Shown: positions 18,692-28,179 of the stretch, piece after piece
How positions within the stretch are numbered: position 1 is the stretch's first letter
Layout of the letters: each line of letters opens with the position of its first letter
DNA from: Petrachloros mirabilis ULC683
GTDB taxonomy: Bacteria; Cyanobacteriota; Cyanobacteriia; Thermosynechococcales; Thermosynechococcaceae
Length of the DNA stretch: 43,036 nucleotides
Assembly: GCF_009939295.1 (NCBI RefSeq)
Contig: NZ_WVIC01000036.1
Coordinates: 1 to 43,036 of the forward strand
Direction: 5' to 3'
Notes under the pieces: model-generated
The model's database searches: none
Seen by the model: only the letters and a program-made list of their open reading frames with translations
Told to the model about the DNA's origin: nothing
Program-made: the position numbers and the translations under genes

Positions 18692-19087
18692 ATGCAACGA
18701 ACCGTCCTTCTGTCTAAGCTTCATAATTGCACCCTCACCGGCGCTAATCTGGAGTATGTGGGCAGCATCAGTATTGATGCCACACTCCTAACGGCTGCCC
18801 ATATTTTGCCCTATGAGCAGGTACAAGTGGTCAATGTCAGCAATGGCGAACGTCTGATTACCTATGCCATCGCTGCCCCCCCTGACTCAGGGTGTGTAGA
18901 GCTGAATGGGGCGGCAGCACGCCTGGGGGCACGAGGCGACCGAGTGATTATTATGACCTACGCCCAGATGACGCCCCAGGAGCTAGCGACCCATCAGCCC
19001 ACGGTGGTTCTGGTCACTGCCGACAACCAAATCGCTGAAGTGCGTCAGTCTGGGGTCAAGGATGCCAAAAATTTTTGCATTACCTGA
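18692..19087 (+). CDS. panD: Aspartate 1-decarboxylase
   Basis: Makes beta-alanine from L-aspartate for pantothenate and CoA synthesis. The 131-aa proenzyme self-cleaves to create a pyruvoyl cofactor. Starting at the ATG at 18692 (MQRTVLL) gives the family's canonical numbering exactly: Lys9, His11, Tyr22, the Gly24-Ser25 cleavage site in YVGSI, Arg54 in NGERL, Thr57 and Tyr58. Two earlier ATGs (18680, 18683) would add four or three residues and spoil this. It is divergent from the DUF4129 gene, and its last 43 bases overlap the convergent phosphatase gene. Confidence 0.96.
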   Translation: MQRTVLLSKLHNCTLTGANLEYVGSISIDATLLTAAHILPYEQVQVVNVSNGERLITYAIAAPPDSGCVELNGAAARLGARGDRVIIMTYAQMTPQELATHQPTVVLVTADNQIAEVRQSGVKDAKNFCIT

Positions 19088-19509
19088 ACTTGGTTGACAT
19101 CCGGAGCCGCATACTGGTGTTGCTGTTGGACATGTGCGATCGCATCCATCAGCGCCAGATTTTGGGTTTGAGCCACATAGAGCGAACAGACTGAAGCCGA
19201 ACGCCCCACCCCCGCCAAACAGTGAACATAGACAACATGACCCTTGCGTCGCCAGCGGTTGAGGATTTGCAAGGCTCGGTCAAATTGTGCTTCTGTAGGA
19301 ACCCCGCCGGTAAATCCATCGGGAATGGGCACTCGCTGCCAGACAAAGCTGTGTTGAATCTCAGTCGGGATGGGTCTCTCTGTTTCTTCTGTCAGCGAAA
19401 GAACGGCAGTAATACCTTCTCGACGTAGCATAAATGTGGAGGTATCCCGACGAGGAAAGGATCCCACAGCCAACTGCTGTGGCAAAACCCACGAAAAACG
19501 TTCAGGCAT
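19045..19509 (-). CDS. Dual-specificity / tyrosine phosphatase family protein
   Basis: A small cytoplasmic phosphatase of 154 aa. The signature loop HCLAGVGRS spans 96-104 with nucleophile Cys97 and Arg103, and Asp64 in PIPDGF is placed to be the general acid. The ATG at 19509 is preferred over a TTG at 19554. The family removes phosphate from Ser/Thr/Tyr or from small phospho-compounds; the target is unknown. The gene is convergent with panD and the two coding ends overlap by 43 bp. Confidence 0.9.
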   Translation of the reverse strand: MPERFSWVLPQQLAVGSFPRRDTSTFMLRREGITAVLSLTEETERPIPTEIQHSFVWQRVPIPDGFTGGVPTEAQFDRALQILNRWRRKGHVVYVHCLAGVGRSASVCSLYVAQTQNLALMDAIAHVQQQHQYAAPDVNQVQVMQKFLASLTPD

Positions 19510-19915
19510 GTTCTTGAATCTGTAACGAGCAACAACAAGTGGGGATTTCCCCAAGGTCAGAAATGTCTAGCCCTGAAGCATTAGGTCTAGATCTCTCCTA
19601 GCCTAGCTGATACAGCCAGCCATCACCTAGGCCGTGCAGCAGATCAAGCCGCCATCCCCAGCAGGCGGCAAGACTCGCCAGCCACCGCCCTGCTATTGTA
19701 CGCTTGGCAAGGTTGATCGGTTTCACTTTGCTTGCAGCTCAACAGCAGTTCAGCTTGCCCCAGGGATTTGTTACATCAAGTTTGCTGGGTAACTGAACAC
19801 CGGAAAGTTGATTGAGGTTTAACTTTAGGGTCTACGACTCCAGAAAACTTTCCGGACGAAATCCCTGGGCCTTAACTGCCACAAGCGACCGCAAAGGGAA
19901 ATTGACCTTGAAATT
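19510..19915. other. 406-bp region between divergent phosphatase and cysC
   Basis: No gene is seen. The part nearest cysC (19759-19869) has an ordered set of perfect inverted repeats, listed separately as a candidate RNA leader. The rest, 19510-19758, is unremarkable and should hold promoters for the two divergent genes. Confidence 0.6.
19759..19869 (+). ncRNA. Candidate structured leader RNA upstream of cysC
   Basis: Three nested or adjacent perfect stems are present. P1: CCCAGGGATTT (19759-19769) with AAATCCCTGGG (19859-19869), 11 bp. P2: GTTAC (19770-19774) with GTAAC (19789-19793), stacked directly on P1. P3: CCGGAAAGTT (19800-19809) with AACTTTCCGG (19846-19855), 10 bp, three nt from P1. 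Together they form a three-way junction of 111 nt ending 46 nt before the cysC ATG. I do not recognise a known riboswitch core in the loops. A DNA element or operator with the same symmetry is the alternative. Confidence 0.45.
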
Positions 19916-20563
19916 ATGTTCTATAAGATTGCTCAAAAATTGGATTCTGCAATGAAGTCTTCAAATGTAGTTTGGCATCAGCCTGGGGTGACTCGTACTC
20001 AACGAGAGCAGCAAAATGGTCACAAAAGCGCCATCCTCTGGTTTACGGGTTTATCTGGAGCTGGGAAGTCAACCCTTGCCCATGGTGTTGAAGAAAAGCT
20101 ACATCAGATGGGGTGTCACACCTTTGTGGTGGATGGGGACAATGTTCGCCATGGCTTGTGTGGTGATCTGGGTTTCTCTGATCAAGATCGCGTTGAAAAT
20201 ATCCGGCGGGTGGGTGAGCTGGCCAAGCTGTTTACTGAGGCAGGGGTGATTGTCCTGACAGCCTTTATTTCGCCGTTTCGGGCAGACCGCGATCGCGTCC
20301 GTCACCTAGTCTCCGAAGGTGACTTCTTAGAAATCTATTGCCAAGCGGATCTCGCCATCTGTGAAGATCGCGATGTCAAGGGTCTCTATCAAAAAGCAAG
20401 AGCCGGTCAAATCCCCCACTTTACCGGTATTTCTTCCCCCTACGAAAAACCAGACAACCCAGAGTTAGTTGTGCCGACTGGAACCCAGCCTCTAGAAGAA
20501 TGCGTGCAAATGGTTATTGAGGCGCTACAGTCCCACGGAATTCTAGCCCCATCCACCCCTTAA
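19916..20563 (+). CDS. cysC: Adenylyl-sulfate kinase
   Basis: Phosphorylates APS to PAPS, the donor for sulfotransferases and a step in sulfate assimilation. The 215-aa protein has Walker A GLSGAGKS at 45-52, DGDNVRHGL, the FISPF segment and the GLYQKARAG motif of the family. It carries the longer N-terminal extension ([15 protein letters not shown]) typical of the enterobacterial enzyme. An ATG at 19952 (MKSSNVVW) is an equally plausible start and would match usual CysC N termini better; 19916 is given as the longest ATG form. It is first in an operon with rmlB (4-nt gap) and rmlC. Pairing with dTDP-sugar genes suggests supply for sulfated polysaccharide rather than general assimilation (inference). 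Confidence 0.94.
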   Translation: MFYKIAQKLDSAMKSSNVVWHQPGVTRTQREQQNGHKSAILWFTGLSGAGKSTLAHGVEEKLHQMGCHTFVVDGDNVRHGLCGDLGFSDQDRVENIRRVGELAKLFTEAGVIVLTAFISPFRADRDRVRHLVSEGDFLEIYCQADLAICEDRDVKGLYQKARAGQIPHFTGISSPYEKPDNPELVVPTGTQPLEECVQMVIEALQSHGILAPSTP

Positions 20564-20567
20564 AGCG

Positions 20568-21629
20568 ATGACGCAAACAATCTTGATCACCGGTGGTGCT
20601 GGTTTTATTGGGGCGAACTTTGTCAAGCAACTGCTGGCTGAGAACCAGAGGTTAGTGGTTTTAGATAAACTGACCTATGCGGGTAACCCAGAGACCCTTT
20701 CCTTACTGGGGCTACAGGCTCCTCATCAATTCATTCAAGGGGATATTGGCGATCGCCCCTTGGTGCAATCATTGCTCGCCAAGCATCAGCCCACTGCCAT
20801 TGTCAATTTTGCTGCCGAAACCCACGTTGACCGCTCAATCGACTCACCTGCGCCGTTTATTCAGACTAATATTCTAGGCACGTTTAATCTACTTGAAGCA
20901 ACCCGCCACTACTGGCGACAGTTACCTGAAGCCCAACACCATTCCTTTCGCTTCTTACACATTTCAACCGATGAAGTCTTTGGTTCTCTAGAGCCCCATG
21001 ATCCCCCCTTCTGTGAAACAACTCCCTATGCCCCTAATAGCCCTTATTCAGCCTCAAAAGCAAGTTCAGACCATCTGGTAAGAGCCTATTTTCATACCTA
21101 TGATTTGCCTACTCTGATCACCAACTGCTCTAATAATTATGGCCCCTTTCAATTTCCAGAAAAATTAATCCCATTGGTGATTTTGAATGCCCTGGAAGGT
21201 CAGCCACTACCTATCTATGGGGATGGCCAAAACATTCGAGATTGGCTCTATGTGGAAGACCACTGCCGTGGAATTCACCAGGTCTTAGTCCAGGGAATTC
21301 CTGGGGAAACCTACAATATCGGCGGTAACGCTGAGCGCACAAATCTATGGCTGGTTCAGCAAATTTGCACCATTCTCGATGAGCTGTGTCCGGGGTCACC
21401 CCAGGTACCCCATGCCAATTTGATTCAGTTTGTTCACGATCGCCCCGGTCACGACAGACGCTACGCCATCGATTTCAGCAAAATTGAGCGAACCTTAGGC
21501 TGGCATCCTCAAGAATCCATTGCCTCTGGTTTGCGTAAAACAGTGCAGTGGTATATCGATCATCGAGACTGGTGTCAAGCCGTCGCTTCTGACAAGTATC
21601 AGCGAGAGCGCCTGGGACTCCAGGTCTAA
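20568..21629 (+). CDS. rfbB: dTDP-glucose 4,6-dehydratase
   Basis: Converts dTDP-glucose to dTDP-4-keto-6-deoxyglucose, the second step of dTDP-rhamnose synthesis (also called rmlB). The 353-aa extended short-chain dehydrogenase shows the NAD-binding [10 protein letters not shown] near the N terminus, the catalytic STDEVFGS segment and the YSASK active-site motif, followed by the family's [18 protein letters not shown]. It starts four bases after cysC and is followed 27 nt later by the epimerase gene. Genes for rmlA and rmlD are not in the window and must lie elsewhere if rhamnose is the product. Confidence 0.96.
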   Translation: MTQTILITGGAGFIGANFVKQLLAENQRLVVLDKLTYAGNPETLSLLGLQAPHQFIQGDIGDRPLVQSLLAKHQPTAIVNFAAETHVDRSIDSPAPFIQTNILGTFNLLEATRHYWRQLPEAQHHSFRFLHISTDEVFGSLEPHDPPFCETTPYAPNSPYSASKASSDHLVRAYFHTYDLPTLITNCSNNYGPFQFPEKLIPLVILNALEGQPLPIYGDGQNIRDWLYVEDHCRGIHQVLVQGIPGETYNIGGNAERTNLWLVQQICTILDELCPGSPQVPHANLIQFVHDRPGHDRRYAIDFSKIERTLGWHPQESIASGLRKTVQWYIDHRDWCQAVASDKYQRERLGLQV

Positions 21630-21656
21630 ATCCCGTTTAGAGGCTTAACCCATAGG

Positions 21657-22214
21657 ATGAAACTTCTTCAAACTTCCATTCCAGGTCTGTTGCTGTTTGA
21701 ACCTTCTGTTTTTGCAGATCATCGTGGTTTTTTCCTGGAATCTTACCATGCCCAAAAATATGCTGAGTTGGGGTTGACGGCTCAATTTGTCCAGGACAAC
21801 CATTCCTTTTCTTGCCAAGATACTCTGCGCGGCCTCCACTATCAACGACAACATCCCCAAGGCAAACTGGTTAGTGTGATCCGGGGCACAATCTTTGATG
21901 TGGGAGTTGATATTCGCCAGGGATCCCCCACCTTTGGCCAATGGTATGGCGCTTGCCTCTGCGGGGAGAATCATCATCAGCTCTACATTCCGCCTGGATT
22001 TGCCCACGGCTTCTGTGTACTCAGTGAAACGGCTGATGTGCTCTATAAATGTACCGACTTTTACGATCCTACAGATGATTGTTGTCTGCGCTGGAACGAC
22101 CCCGATCTCCAGATTGATTGGCCTGTTAGAGAGCCTTTGCTGTCTGCAAAAGATGCCAGCGCTCCCTTCCTCAAAGATGTGACACTTCATCTTCCCTGTT
22201 TTGAGTCACCCTAG
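21657..22214 (+). CDS. rfbC: dTDP-4-dehydrorhamnose 3,5-epimerase
   Basis: Third enzyme of dTDP-rhamnose synthesis (rmlC), 185 aa, cupin fold. The conserved active-site stretch LRGLHYQ carries His61, followed by Lys70 in HPQGKLV; VDIRQGSPTFGQW and the PPGFAHGFCVLSETADVLYK segment match the family closely. It is the third gene of the cysC operon and is convergent with the DUF29 gene 41 bp on. The product could feed rhamnose-containing surface polysaccharide. Confidence 0.95.
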   Translation: MKLLQTSIPGLLLFEPSVFADHRGFFLESYHAQKYAELGLTAQFVQDNHSFSCQDTLRGLHYQRQHPQGKLVSVIRGTIFDVGVDIRQGSPTFGQWYGACLCGENHHQLYIPPGFAHGFCVLSETADVLYKCTDFYDPTDDCCLRWNDPDLQIDWPVREPLLSAKDASAPFLKDVTLHLPCFESP

Positions 22215-22255
22215 CACCACAGTTCCCGATTTCCCTGTGCGACTTGCGGGATATG

Positions 22256-22696
22256 TTATGGTCGCCAGTTTACTGGCTCTGCAAAAATGTCTGCTTCGGA
22301 GAAGGGGCAGGTTTGAGGGAGTTGGTTGGGATCAAGAGGAGTTTCCCGCCCTACTAAGTCTAGGCTATCCCGATAACCCCGCTCGATGGCTTCGCAGAGA
22401 TAGGGCTTGAGACTGGGGTTATCTGCTAAATGCTCTTGAATGCGCCGACGCTGCTCTTTAATCGTATAAACCCAACTCTTCGAGCGTGCCTCTGGCTGGT
22501 AATGCCACTTAAGCAGGTGCCCTAGCAACACCCCTAGGCGGTTGCGTAATTCTTGCCGTTGTTGTTTGCCCAAGGATTCTATTTCCTCGATCAGGTTTTC
22601 AAGGTCGAGTTCTGCTAAGCACCCAGATCGCAGCAGGTCAACTTGGTGTTGAGTCCAGGCGTAAAAGTCTTGGTCGTAGAGTGTAGTCGTTGGCAT
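22256..22696 (-). CDS. DUF29 family protein
   Basis: A 146-aa member of DUF29, a family expanded in cyanobacteria and without known biochemical function. Signature parts are LYDQDFYAWTQHQVDLLRSG at the N terminus, DLENLIEEIESLGKQQ, and LLGHLLKWHYQPEARSKSW. The ATG at 22696 gives the usual family start (MPTTTLYDQDFYAW); a GTG at 22711 would add five residues. A good purine-rich ribosome site is not seen upstream of either. The protein is predicted soluble and helical. Confidence 0.9.
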   Translation of the reverse strand: MPTTTLYDQDFYAWTQHQVDLLRSGCLAELDLENLIEEIESLGKQQRQELRNRLGVLLGHLLKWHYQPEARSKSWVYTIKEQRRRIQEHLADNPSLKPYLCEAIERGYRDSLDLVGRETPLDPNQLPQTCPFSEADIFAEPVNWRP

Positions 22697-22865
22697 AAGG
22701 AGGTATGGCACTGTGTTCCACTATTGTATCTACATAGCCAGGATGCTGAAGCAGTGATAATGCCTTGGCACTAGAACTGCTATTTTTTAAGGAGCTCAAA
22801 ATAGCTTTCCAAGTCATGTCTCGATTTTGACCTTTGCGGTGTGGCGCTAAAAGCTAAGATGAGCA

Positions 22866-24494
22866 ATGTTGGCACTGCCGGGGCGTAATTTATATGAGAG
22901 TCTTGTTTTGAGCTACGCAGTTGATTTTGGAACTAGCAATACGGTCATTGCTCGCTGGAACCCTGTTTCGCAACAGCCTGAGTCTATTGCTCTGCCAGGT
23001 CTGAGTTTTCGGGTGGGGCAAAATCCAGATTTGGTACCTAGCTTGGTCTATGTTGAGCAAGCTGCAACGGGACAAGTTTTGGTCGGACAGCAGGTGCGCG
23101 ATCGCGGCCTTGACCTTCACAGCGACCCCCGGTTTTTTCGCAGTTTCAAGCGTGGCATTGGAGCTGATATTCAAGGATTTCTGCCCGAGCTAGATGGCTG
23201 TGCAGTGAGCTTTGAGCAGGTAGGACGCTGGTTTTTGCTAACCCTCTTGAACCAGCTCAAGGCAAGTCAGCCGGATCTGGGTGAGTCGTTGGTGGTGACG
23301 GTGCCCGTCGATAGCTTTGAATCTTATCGTCACTGGCTGGGACAGGTGTGCGCAGATCTGCAAATTGAGCAGATTCGGATGATTGATGAGCCCACGGCAG
23401 CCGCCCTAGGCTATGGCAAAGCCGATCAATCCTTGTTACTGGTTCTGGACTTTGGGGGGGGCACCCTGGATCTGTCCCTGGTGCAGTTGTCGGCCTCAAA
23501 ACCCCTGGGATTCATTTTGAAATGGGGCGATAAAATGCTGGCTGACTCAACTCGCCAACGGCCTCAAACAGCTCGGGTTTTGGCTAAGGCGGGACAGAAT
23601 TTGGGGGGTACAGATCTTGATCATTGGCTAGTGGATTACTTCTCAAAAACCCAAGACCTAGGAGTCACTCCCCTGACCACCCGATTGGCTGAGCGGCTCA
23701 AAATCCAGCTTTCACTCCAACCTAAGGCCACCGAGGTTTACTTCAATGCTGAGACGTTTGACAGCATTGAAATGAGTCTAGATCGAAACATGTTTGAAGA
23801 GATTTTGGTTCAGCATCAATTTTTTGAGCGCCTCGATGCCAGCATGACCCAGGTTCTGCAACAAGCTCGCCGTCAGGGAATTACCGTTGAAGACATTGAA
23901 TCAGTCCTCTTGGTGGGGGGGACTAGCCAAATTCCGGCTGTGAAAACCTGGGTGCAGCAGTATTTTGAAGCCGCCAAGGTGTGTAGCAGTCGTCCTTTTG
24001 AGGCCATTGCCCAGGGTGCTCTGCAACTGACTCGGGGCATTGAGCTAAAAGACTTTCTCTATCATGGCTACGGCGTTCGCTACTGGGATCGTCGTCAAAA
24101 TGCCCATGGCTGGCATCCCATCATTCCTGAGGGGCAGCCCTACCCCATGGCGGATCCGGTTGAACTCGTGCTAGGCGCGTCCAATGATGGCCAGCCTAGC
24201 ATTGAGCTGGTCATCGGCGAGTTAGGTAGCAATGCTGGGGGAACTGAGGTGTATTTTGATGGCGATCGACTGGTCACTCGCACCCTTAGCAATGTCCCAA
24301 CCACCGTTCAGGCACTCAATGATCGTGAGGGGGCTCGCAGTATCGCCAAGCTGACGCCCCCAGGGTACCCAGGGTGCGATCGCATCAAAGTCCAGTTCTG
24401 GGTTGATGAAACTCGCGCCTTAAGAATCACAGTTGAAGATCTGCTAGTTCAAACTATCTTGATCCGAAACCAAGTCGTAGCGCAGCTCAGCTAA
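22866..24494 (+). CDS. Hsp70 family ATPase-like protein
   Basis: A 542-aa Hsp70-like protein of the cyanobacterial short type. The actin-fold ATPase signatures are present in order: DFGTSNTVIAR near residue 21, IDEPTAAALGYG, VLDFGGGTLDLSLV, and LVGGTSQIPAV. The C-terminal part after about residue 385 is shorter than DnaK's substrate domain and lacks a lid, so canonical DnaK chaperone work is unlikely. An in-frame TTG at 22908 (followed by SYAVDFGTSN) matches the start common in related proteins and may be the real one. It stands alone and converges on the cNMP-fold gene. Confidence 0.9.
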   Translation: MLALPGRNLYESLVLSYAVDFGTSNTVIARWNPVSQQPESIALPGLSFRVGQNPDLVPSLVYVEQAATGQVLVGQQVRDRGLDLHSDPRFFRSFKRGIGADIQGFLPELDGCAVSFEQVGRWFLLTLLNQLKASQPDLGESLVVTVPVDSFESYRHWLGQVCADLQIEQIRMIDEPTAAALGYGKADQSLLLVLDFGGGTLDLSLVQLSASKPLGFILKWGDKMLADSTRQRPQTARVLAKAGQNLGGTDLDHWLVDYFSKTQDLGVTPLTTRLAERLKIQLSLQPKATEVYFNAETFDSIEMSLDRNMFEEILVQHQFFERLDASMTQVLQQARRQGITVEDIESVLLVGGTSQIPAVKTWVQQYFEAAKVCSSRPFEAIAQGALQLTRGIELKDFLYHGYGVRYWDRRQNAHGWHPIIPEGQPYPMADPVELVLGASNDGQPSIELVIGELGSNAGGTEVYFDGDRLVTRTLSNVPTTVQALNDREGARSIAKLTPPGYPGCDRIKVQFWVDETRALRITVEDLLVQTILIRNQVVAQLS

Positions 24495-24566
24495 TAGGGT
24501 GACACATACCCATACCCTTGATCGAGACCCTCTGAACCCACACCCTCTCAACAACCCATCGCAGGT

Positions 24567-25004
24567 TTACGCCAGAGCGTGAAACCGACATACCTTTTTG
24601 TATAACCCCTGAGTCATCTGGAGCGAGACCCCAGGGTGTACCTGAATAGCCTTCAGTAGTGCCTGCTCAGACAACATCAGAAAATGACAAGGTTCCAGCG
24701 TGTGAATAGACACAGGACTAGGCTGATGATCCAAAACAGACAACTCGCCCAAGCAAGCCCCCTCGGTCAACTCCGCTAAGGTGACTTGGTGCACCTGAAA
24801 CTTAATCCGCCCAGACACCAAAATATAAAGACTGTGAAGTTGCTGCCCTTGCCTCACAATCAAATGCTCAGCAGGCAAGAACACCTCGTCCAAACTTGCC
24901 CCCAACTGCTCAAAAAAAGCAGGGCAATCAACACTACCAAAAATCTCTAGTTTTTGGAGCATGGGTTGCCATTGGCAAACTGGACTGATGTGCTTGAGAG
25001 TCAT
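24567..25004 (-). CDS. Cyclic nucleotide-binding-fold protein
   Basis: A 145-aa single-domain protein with a CRP-type double-stranded beta-helix: HLIVRQGQQLHSLYILVSGRI then LGELSVLDHQPSPVSI. The latter segment is the phosphate-binding cassette. It keeps the Gly-Glu but has Pro-Ser-Pro where cAMP/cGMP binders carry a conserved Arg, so cyclic-nucleotide binding is doubtful. There is no DNA-binding or kinase domain. It may act as a small sensory or adaptor protein. The ATG at 25004 is the only sensible start. Confidence 0.85.
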   Translation of the reverse strand: MTLKHISPVCQWQPMLQKLEIFGSVDCPAFFEQLGASLDEVFLPAEHLIVRQGQQLHSLYILVSGRIKFQVHQVTLAELTEGACLGELSVLDHQPSPVSIHTLEPCHFLMLSEQALLKAIQVHPGVSLQMTQGLYKKVCRFHALA

Positions 25005-25246
25005 AACCCTTCATCTGGCGTGATTTGAACCTATCTTTAGTATTCAAATAAATTAGCCCCCTGTCTTCGGTAGAAGCACGGGATTTATAGCATGATATTA
25101 TCCAGAACCCGCATAATTACTGAGTTGTGAGAGATCATCCCTCTGAGGCGATTTGATAGAATAAGCTCATTTAGACTCCCCTGCCCCCTTGCTGCCCCCT
25201 TAATTGCACCAATGGGCAACCCCTATTTCAGCGAGACCCAGCACTC

Positions 25247-28138
25247 ATGTTCAAACAAGCAGCCCATTGGACACGATGGGGCATCATTGTCCTCTTGGGT
25301 TTGGTGTTTGCCTTAGATCTGAGCGCATATTGGGTGGCCGAAGGACTTTGGTTCCAAAATTTAGGGTATCTGGCCATCTTCCAAACCCAGGTGGGCATGC
25401 GAATTTTGCTGTGGATTGGGACACTCAGCGCCACTGCCGCGATTCTTTGGGGTAATTTATATCTAACTCAGTATTGGCGCTACGTGAAGCCAGTCTCGCT
25501 GCCTGAAGGGCGTTCCAGTCGTCGGGGCTTGTTGACTCTGTTGCTGACCGTGCTGGGCTTAGGGGGGCTGCTGGCTTGCTTTTTAGTCTATCAAGGACAA
25601 CTTTCAGCCCAGTTTTGGCATGGGCAACCAACCCCTGTAATGCGGGCACTGCCACAGTTCCAAGCCCAAACCGTGGGCGCGTTGATTTACGAGTGGATCC
25701 GCAGTCCCTGGCAATTGGGACTTGTGGCTCTTTTTCTAGTCGCGCTGAGTGTCTATCCCCGATGGGTATTGTCTGTGATCTCCCTGGCCCTATGCCTGAG
25801 CATGGGGCTAATTCTCTCTAGCCACTGGACAACGATTCTGCTCAGTCTCCACCCAGTTCCATTTCAGCAAACCGATCCACTGTTTGAGCAAGACATTAGC
25901 TTTTATATGTTTCGACTCCCCCTGTGGGAACTACTGCGGTTTTGGTGGGTGGGGGTCAGCCTTACCAGTTTTGTCAGCGTCACGCTCATCTACTTGCTCT
26001 CGGGCGATAGTCTCAGTCAAGGTGGATTTCCCGGTTTTTCACCCTTGCAAAAACGTCATCTATACGGCTTGGCTGGTAGCTTTATGATGGCCATTTCCCT
26101 GGGGATCTGGCTGGATCGCTATGAGTTGTTGTACTCAACTCGGGGCATAATTTATGGCGCTAGCTTTACAGAAGCCACCGTCGCGCTTCCGGCCAATACC
26201 ATATTGAGTTTACTGGGGCTAGGAATTGCCCTCCTTCTATTTTGGCGAACTCTGGCCTGGCGGTATTTTAAGCTGCGGGTGGGGCTCTTTAGCCTGTTGG
26301 GGCTTTATGTGGCTACGGTATTAATCGGAACTCTGCTGCTGCCGATGATAGTGCAGTGGGTGATTGTGCAACCCAATGAACTGGCTCGGGAAGAGCCCTA
26401 CATTCGCCAGTGTATTCGACTCACTCGCCAGGGCTTTGACCTAGCCCCCATTGAAGCCAAAACGTTTAACCCCCAGGACGATCTGACCCCTGAGCGGTTG
26501 CAGGCTAACAACTTAACCATTCGCAATATTCGCCTCTGGGATACCCAGCCACTTTTAGAAGCCAATCGCCAACTGCAACGGTTTCGGCTCTATTACGAAT
26601 TTCCCGATGCAGATGTGGATCGCTATCAAATTAGCGCTACCCCAGATGCCACAACTGCGACAGATCGCCGCCAGGTCTTGATTGCTGCCCGTGAACTCGA
26701 CTATGACTCAGTGCCCGAAGAAGCCCAAACCTGGGTGAATGAGCGATTTATCTATACCCATGGCTATGGCTTTACCATTAGTCCTGTGAATACGGCGGCT
26801 GCCAGTGGCTTGCCCGAATATTTTGTGCAAGACATTGGCACCACCACGGATGAAGGAGATTTGCAAACGGCTAGCCCTGAAATTCGAGCTAGCATTCCTA
26901 TTCGTACCCCCCGCCTTTATTTTGGGGAATTGACCCATTCCCATGTGATTACTGGCACCCAAGTCAAGGAATTGGATTACCCCAGCGGCAATGAAAATGT
27001 CTACAACGTCTATAGCGGGGCTGGGGGCGTTGGAGTTGGCGCTGTATGGCGTCGAGGGCTGTTTGCGCTGTACTTGCGAGATTGGCGCATTTTGCTAGCT
27101 CAGGATATTCTTCCGGAGGCCAAAGTGCTTTTCCGTCGTCAGATTCAAGATCGAGTTAGCGCAGTGGCTCCTTTCTTACAGTATGATCACGACCCTTACT
27201 TGGTTGCAGCCGATCCTAATCCAGATGCCACCCCGGAGAATCCCTCAGAAAATACCCTGTTCTGGATTATTGATGCCTACACAACCAGCGATCGCTACCC
27301 CTATTCTGACCCTGGTGGACAGCCTTTTAACTACATTCGCAACTCGGTGAAGGTGGTGATTGATGCCTATAACGGGTCGATGTCTTTTTATGCCATAGAG
27401 CCAGAAGAGCCTATTTTGCAGTCCTGGAGTCAGGTATTTCCTGACTGGCTGGAGCCTTTAGACAAGATGCCCCCCCGACTCCGCAATCATATTCGCTATC
27501 CCTTAGATTTATTTAAGTCTCAGACCCAGAGTTTATTGACTTACCATATGGTCGATCCTCAGGTGTTTTATAACCGGGAAGATCCGTGGCGGGTGCCCAA
27601 TGAAATTTATGGAGAGGCCACTCAACGGGTGGAACCCTATTACTTGATCATGAAGCTGCCAGATGAGCAAACGGAAGAGTTTATTTTGCTGTCCCCTTTT
27701 ACGCCCCTGCGACGCAACAACTTGATCGGGTGGCTAGCAGCTCGCTCTGATGGAGAAAACTATGGTCGTCGCCTTCTCTATCAATTTCCAAAACAAGAGT
27801 TGGTGTTTGGCCCAGAGCAGATTGAGGCGTTAATTAACCAAGACCCAGTGATTTCCCAACAAATTTCGCTCTGGAATCGTCAGGGCTCACGGGTGATTCA
27901 GGGTAATCTGCTGATTATTCCCATTGAACAGTCTTTGCTTTATGTGGAGCCACTTTACCTAGAGGCAGATCAGACGGGGGTACCGATTTTGGCTCGGGTG
28001 ATTGTGGTCTATGGCGATCGCATTGTGATGGCACCCACCCTAGATCAAGCCTTGAATGGTGTTTTTGCCGAAGAGATGGCGGATCCATCGACCATCATCC
28101 GATCTATCGAAGACTTTGATACTGTGGGTGTGCCCTAG
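25247..28138 (+). CDS. UPF0182 family large membrane protein
   Basis: A 963-aa protein of UPF0182, found in cyanobacteria and actinobacteria, function unknown. The N-terminal third has about seven membrane helices with family landmarks DLSAYWVAEGLWFQNLGY and DPLFEQDISFYMFRLPLWE. From about residue 375 a large domain outside the membrane plane follows (QPNELAREEPYIRQCIRLTRQGF), with TRVEPYYLIMKLP-like and FILLSPFTPLRRNNLIGWLAA segments near the end. Length is in the family range. Preceded by a 242-bp region without obvious structure and followed 41 bp later by a NUDIX gene in the same direction. Confidence 0.95.
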   Translation: MFKQAAHWTRWGIIVLLGLVFALDLSAYWVAEGLWFQNLGYLAIFQTQVGMRILLWIGTLSATAAILWGNLYLTQYWRYVKPVSLPEGRSSRRGLLTLLLTVLGLGGLLACFLVYQGQLSAQFWHGQPTPVMRALPQFQAQTVGALIYEWIRSPWQLGLVALFLVALSVYPRWVLSVISLALCLSMGLILSSHWTTILLSLHPVPFQQTDPLFEQDISFYMFRLPLWELLRFWWVGVSLTSFVSVTLIYLLSGDSLSQGGFPGFSPLQKRHLYGLAGSFMMAISLGIWLDRYELLYSTRGIIYGASFTEATVALPANTILSLLGLGIALLLFWRTLAWRYFKLRVGLFSLLGLYVATVLIGTLLLPMIVQWVIVQPNELAREEPYIRQCIRLTRQGFDLAPIEAKTFNPQDDLTPERLQANNLTIRNIRLWDTQPLLEANRQLQRFRLYYEFPDADVDRYQISATPDATTATDRRQVLIAARELDYDSVPEEAQTWVNERFIYTHGYGFTISPVNTAAASGLPEYFVQDIGTTTDEGDLQTASPEIRASIPIRTPRLYFGELTHSHVITGTQVKELDYPSGNENVYNVYSGAGGVGVGAVWRRGLFALYLRDWRILLAQDILPEAKVLFRRQIQDRVSAVAPFLQYDHDPYLVAADPNPDATPENPSENTLFWIIDAYTTSDRYPYSDPGGQPFNYIRNSVKVVIDAYNGSMSFYAIEPEEPILQSWSQVFPDWLEPLDKMPPRLRNHIRYPLDLFKSQTQSLLTYHMVDPQVFYNREDPWRVPNEIYGEATQRVEPYYLIMKLPDEQTEEFILLSPFTPLRRNNLIGWLAARSDGENYGRRLLYQFPKQELVFGPEQIEALINQDPVISQQISLWNRQGSRVIQGNLLIIPIEQSLLYVEPLYLEADQTGVPILARVIVVYGDRIVMAPTLDQALNGVFAEEMADPSTIIRSIEDFDTVGVP

Positions 28139-28179
28139 TCTTTTGTTCTCGATATTCTCTTTCTCTCAATATTGACGAT

